Program-made: the position numbers and the translations under genes
Source: CAYJRR01 sp964372275 [NCBI: uncultured bacterium]
GTDB taxonomy: Bacteria; CAYJRR01
Assembly: GCA_964372275.1 (NCBI GenBank)
Contig: CAYJRR010000048.1
Span: 13,138-31,949 of the forward strand
DNA: 18,812 bases
Direction of reading: 5' to 3'
Shown: positions 15,841 through 18,812 of the stretch, piece by piece
Position numbering within the stretch: the stretch's first letter is position 1
How the letters are laid out: every line of letters begins with the position of its first letter
The notes under the pieces: model-generated
The model's input: only the letters and a program-made list of their open reading frames with translations
What the model was told of the DNA's origin: nothing
Databases searched by the model: none

Positions 15841-15869
15841 CCGCTCGTCGACGGACCTCGAATCCATGA
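15837..15869 (+). CDS. 10-residue mini-ORF bridging nuoK and nuoL
   Basis: The ATG at 15837 overlaps the nuoK TGA (ATGA). The frame encodes MTARRRTSNP and ends with a TGA at 15867-15869 that overlaps the nuoL ATG at 15866 (again ATGA). A possible AAGGG-type ribosome site is too close to the ATG to be ideal. nuoL itself has no clear ribosome site, so reinitiation from this frame could feed nuoL translation. Being so short, it may be chance. Confidence 0.3.
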   Translation: MTARRRTSNP

Positions 15870-18322
15870 ACCTGGACGTGCAACGACACCTGCTTTTCCT
15901 GATTCCGCTGCTACCGGGACTGTCGGCGGCCGTCCTGGGCTTGACCTGGGCGGCAGGTCGGAAGCTCGAGCGGCCGACGGTGAACGCGCTCGCGCTGGGG
16001 TCGGTCCTTTCGTCCTTCGGTCTTTCGGTGCTGGCCGCCATGGAGCTGGCCGGGCTGCCGGCGGCGGAGAGGCATCTCACCAACCATCTCTGGAACTGGT
16101 TCACGGTCGGAGGACTCGGAGGCGCGGCGCCGCACGAGACGTTCACCGTCCCGTTCGCCTTCGAGGTCGATCCGCTCTCGGCCGTGATGATCCTGGTGGT
16201 CACCGGGATCGGTTTCCTGATCCACCTTTTTGCCACCTCCTACATGGAGGCCGACGAGGGGTACCAGAAGTTCTTCTCCTACCTGAACCTGTTCATGTTC
16301 TCGATGCTGATCCTGGTTCTGGGGAACAGCTTCCTGACGATGTTCATCGGGTGGGAGGGGGTCGGGCTTTGCTCCTACCTCCTGATCGGCTTCTGGTACA
16401 AGGAGCTGCCCAACGCCCGCGCGGCGATGAAGGCGTTCGTCGTCAACCGCGTCGGAGACTTCCTCTTCATCACCGGTCTGCTCGCGCTCGTCTGGCTGGT
16501 CGGCCAGAGGACCGGCTTCTACTCGGTCGTCTTCCGCGACATGGCCGCGCACGCCCCGGTCTACGCGGAGGCGCAGCGCACGGTGACCTTCCTCGGACTT
16601 CCGATCGTCACCTTCGCCACCTTGTGTTTCTTCGGCGGCGCGACCGGCAAGTCGGCGCAGATCCCGCTGTTCGTCTGGCTGCCGGACGCGATGGCCGGAC
16701 CCACGCCGGTCTCGGCACTGATCCACGCCGCGACGATGGTCACCTCCGGGATCTACATGATCACCCGGTTGAACTTCCTGTTCGACCTGGCGCCGGCGAC
16801 GCTGTTGGTGGTCGGCACGGTCGGGGCGTTGACCGCGGTGATGGCGGCGGCGATCGGACTGTTCCAGTACGACATCAAGAAGGTTCTCGCCTACTCGACC
16901 GTCTCCCAGCTCGGCTACATGTTCCTGGGCTTGGGGACCGGCGCCTACGCGGCGGGGATGTTCCACGTCTTCACCCACGCCTTCTTCAAGGCGCTGATGT
17001 TCCTGGGCTCCGGCTCGGTGATCCATGCCATGCACCATGCCCTCCCGCACGGGGTCGATCCGCAGGACATGCGGAACATGGGCGGGCTGCGAAAGTTCAT
17101 GCCGGTCACCTTTCTCACCTTCCTGGCGGGGTGGCTGGCGATCTGCGGGATCTTCCCGTTCTCCGGCTTCTGGTCGAAGGACGAGATCCTCTGGAAGGCG
17201 TTCGAGAAGGGGTGGTACGGGCACCAGAGTTGGTACTTCGTCCTCTACGCGCTGGGGCTCGCCGGCGCGGCGATGACCGCCTTCTACATGACCCGCCAGG
17301 TGGCGATGGTCTTCTTCGGCGACTACCGCGGGCGCAAGGTGGGCGAGGCGCATCGGAAGGCCCACGCCCACCACGACGCGGATGCGCACGGGCATCACGC
17401 GCTGCACGATCCGCACGAGTCCCCCTCGGCGATCACCGTTCCGCTCCGGGTGCTCGCGGTCGGATCGGTGCTCGTCGGTTTCCTCGGCGTCGGCGGCTGG
17501 TTCACGGCGTGGACCGGCGTGGCGAACCGATGGAACGCGTGGCTCGCGCCGGTCGTCGGCGGGGCCGCCCCTCACGCCGCGGTCGACGGCGACGAGGATC
17601 GCCGGACCGCGGAGGCGGCGGTCGAGACGCTGACGCTGCTCGCCGCCGGCGGCGAGCACGGGCACGCCCGGGATCACGCCACCGACGCCGCTCATGCGGC
17701 GCCGGCGCACGCCGCGGCCGGCCACGAGGGTTCCCCTGCCGCCACGATCCGGTCCGGCCACGCTTCGGCATCGCACGGCGGCTCGGCGAGCGGCGGGGCG
17801 CACCACGCGCCGCCGCTCTTCGAGTTCGCCATGGCGCTTCTGTCGGTCGCCGTCGCCGTCCTCTCGATGCGGTTTGCGTGGAAGAACTACGTCCGTGAGC
17901 CGTCACGGCCGGCCGAACGGCTGGCGCGCTTCGGTCCCGGCGGGCGCGATGCGGCCTCCCTCGCCGGAAGGTTCTACCTCTTCGCCTACGAGAAGTTCCG
18001 CGTCGACGAGCTCTATCATGCCCTCTTCGTCGCCGGGACCCTCCTGTTGTCGCGGGTCTCGGCCAGGATCGACGCCGTCGTCGACTTCTTCGTGAACGCC
18101 ACCGCCTCGGTGACGCTCGTCGTGCGGTGGATCGCCGGCAGGATCGACGCCTGGATCGTCGACGGCCTGATCTTCGGCGGCGTGGCGCACCTCTCGGCCT
18201 GGGGGGGCCGCCACGTCCGCACCCTCCAGACCGGCGACCTGCAGAGCTATCTGCGGTGGGCCGGCTACGGCGCGTTGGCGTCGATCGGCACATACTTCTT
18301 CCTGGTCTTCTTCCAGTCTTAA
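15866..18322 (+). CDS. nuoL: NADH:quinone oxidoreductase subunit L (enlarged, His-rich)
   Basis: NuoL is the distal antiporter-like proton-pumping subunit with the long lateral helix. At 818 residues it is some 200 longer than usual (about 610-650). Core motifs are intact: GWEGVGLCSYLLIGFWY (Glu164), GKSAQIPLFVWLPDAMAGPTPVSALIHAATMVTSGIYM, KKVLAYSTVSQLGYMF and HVFTHAFFKALMFLGSGSVIH. Extra material lies after the antiporter core: a His-rich stretch at about 496-518 (AHAHHDADAHGHH), a membrane segment, then an Ala/His/Gly-rich region at about 596-647. The C-terminal amphipathic and anchor helices follow. The lateral-helix end PPLFEFAMALLSVAVAVLSM resumes normal character. It starts with ATG at 15866 with poor ribosome-site support. 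Confidence 0.95.
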   Translation: MNLDVQRHLLFLIPLLPGLSAAVLGLTWAAGRKLERPTVNALALGSVLSSFGLSVLAAMELAGLPAAERHLTNHLWNWFTVGGLGGAAPHETFTVPFAFEVDPLSAVMILVVTGIGFLIHLFATSYMEADEGYQKFFSYLNLFMFSMLILVLGNSFLTMFIGWEGVGLCSYLLIGFWYKELPNARAAMKAFVVNRVGDFLFITGLLALVWLVGQRTGFYSVVFRDMAAHAPVYAEAQRTVTFLGLPIVTFATLCFFGGATGKSAQIPLFVWLPDAMAGPTPVSALIHAATMVTSGIYMITRLNFLFDLAPATLLVVGTVGALTAVMAAAIGLFQYDIKKVLAYSTVSQLGYMFLGLGTGAYAAGMFHVFTHAFFKALMFLGSGSVIHAMHHALPHGVDPQDMRNMGGLRKFMPVTFLTFLAGWLAICGIFPFSGFWSKDEILWKAFEKGWYGHQSWYFVLYALGLAGAAMTAFYMTRQVAMVFFGDYRGRKVGEAHRKAHAHHDADAHGHHALHDPHESPSAITVPLRVLAVGSVLVGFLGVGGWFTAWTGVANRWNAWLAPVVGGAAPHAAVDGDEDRRTAEAAVETLTLLAAGGEHGHARDHATDAAHAAPAHAAAGHEGSPAATIRSGHASASHGGSASGGAHHAPPLFEFAMALLSVAVAVLSMRFAWKNYVREPSRPAERLARFGPGGRDAASLAGRFYLFAYEKFRVDELYHALFVAGTLLLSRVSARIDAVVDFFVNATASVTLVVRWIAGRIDAWIVDGLIFGGVAHLSAWGGRHVRTLQTGDLQSYLRWAGYGALASIGTYFFLVFFQS

Positions 18323-18338
18323 GGTGGGGTACTACGCG

Positions 18339-18812
18339 ATGTCGCTCGACCTGCAGTCCCACGTGCTGACCTTCCTGGTCTTCTTCCCGGCGATCGTGGC
18401 GCTGGGTCTCCTGTTCGTCCCCTCCACGGCCGACCGGGAGATCAAGGCGATCACCGCCGGCGCCACCGGGATCCTGCTCCTGGTCTCGACCTGGCTGCTC
18501 ATCGCCTTCGAGCGCGACGCGGCCGGGTACCAGTTCGTCGAGAAGGTCGACTGGATCCCGATGTTCAACATCCAGTACTTCGTCGGAGTCGACGGGATCT
18601 CGATCTCGCTCGTCTTCCTGACAGCGTTGATCTCGTTCCTGGCCACCTTCGCCTCCTTCGGCATCGACAAGATGGTCAAGGGGTACTTCATCCTCTACCT
18701 GTTGCTGACGACAGGGATGATGGGGGTCTTCTGCGCCCTCGACTTTTTCCTCTTCTTCGTCTTCTGGGAGGTGATGCTCCTCCCGATGTACTTCCTGATC
18801 GGGATCTGGGGC
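18339..18812 (+). CDS. nuoM: NADH:quinone oxidoreductase subunit M, N-terminal part (cut by window edge)
   Basis: The open frame runs 158 codons from ATG to the window edge. It is hydrophobic, with helices near 9-27, 38-57, 93-107 and 114-130. The signature YFVGVDGISISLVFLTALISFL and the following FFLFFVFWEVMLLPMYFLIGIWG (the membrane Glu of NuoM) identify it. AAGGTGGGG lies 9 bases before the ATG, and the gene begins 16 bases after the nuoL stop. nuoN would be expected next, outside the window. Confidence 0.95.
   Translation, partial: MSLDLQSHVLTFLVFFPAIVALGLLFVPSTADREIKAITAGATGILLLVSTWLLIAFERDAAGYQFVEKVDWIPMFNIQYFVGVDGISISLVFLTALISFLATFASFGIDKMVKGYFILYLLLTTGMMGVFCALDFFLFFVFWEVMLLPMYFLIGIWG

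Noticed and set aside
15911-17806. Long minus-strand frame antisense to nuoL
   Set aside because: Its Arg/Asp/Glu/His-rich translation is the usual antisense shadow of a hydrophobic membrane protein in GC-rich DNA.

Overview
The window comes from a GC-rich, Gram-negative bacterium. Supporting signs are two predicted lipoprotein signals, a GspE/PilB-type secretion or pilus ATPase, and an aerobic-type complex I operon. The mix of a PP2C phosphatase fused to a cyclic-nucleotide domain, a DsrE-fold cluster and a glycine-rich lipoprotein is reminiscent of Myxococcota and related deltaproteobacterial or acidobacterial lineages. No rRNA or other phylogenetic marker is present, so this placement is an impression only.

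Layout: everything left of about 7.87 kb is on the minus strand, and everything right of about 7.92 kb is on the plus strand. From the left edge the minus strand carries: a truncated secreted protein (1-541); a compact three-gene cluster of DsrE-fold proteins (699-1853); a cold-shock protein with a clear terminator behind it (1956-2156); an operon transcribed pilB/gspE-like ATPase, then gpsA, then a PP2C phosphatase fused to a cNMP-binding domain (6424 down to 2359); and a glycine-rich predicted lipoprotein (6519-7868). A 48-base divergent gap separates this last gene from a plus-strand M3-family metallopeptidase with a lipoprotein-like signal and a long Pro/Ala-rich tail (7917-10781).

From 10903 to the right edge runs a NADH:quinone oxidoreductase (complex I) operon: nuoA, nuoC, nuoD, nuoH, nuoI, nuoJ, nuoK, nuoL and the start of nuoM. 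It has a very good sigma-70-type promoter at 10824-10852. Almost every junction is a stop/start overlap, which implies strong translational coupling. nuoB is absent from its usual place between nuoA and nuoC, where the two genes overlap directly, and nuoE, nuoF and nuoG are absent between nuoD and nuoH.

The most unusual details are these. Two tiny ORFs exactly bridge the only short gaps in the nuo operon (nuoJ-nuoK and nuoK-nuoL) with ATGA or GTGA overlaps at both ends, and the first starts with a near-perfect duplicate of the nuoK start region. A G-run-containing short repeat lies twice in the N-terminal coding region of the M3 peptidase and, diverged, once in the N-terminal extension of nuoD. 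NuoL is enlarged by His-rich segments. No CRISPR array, insertion sequence, prophage or RNA gene was seen, and no clearly new multi-gene system is evident. The window looks like mostly housekeeping chromosome with some unusual local architecture.
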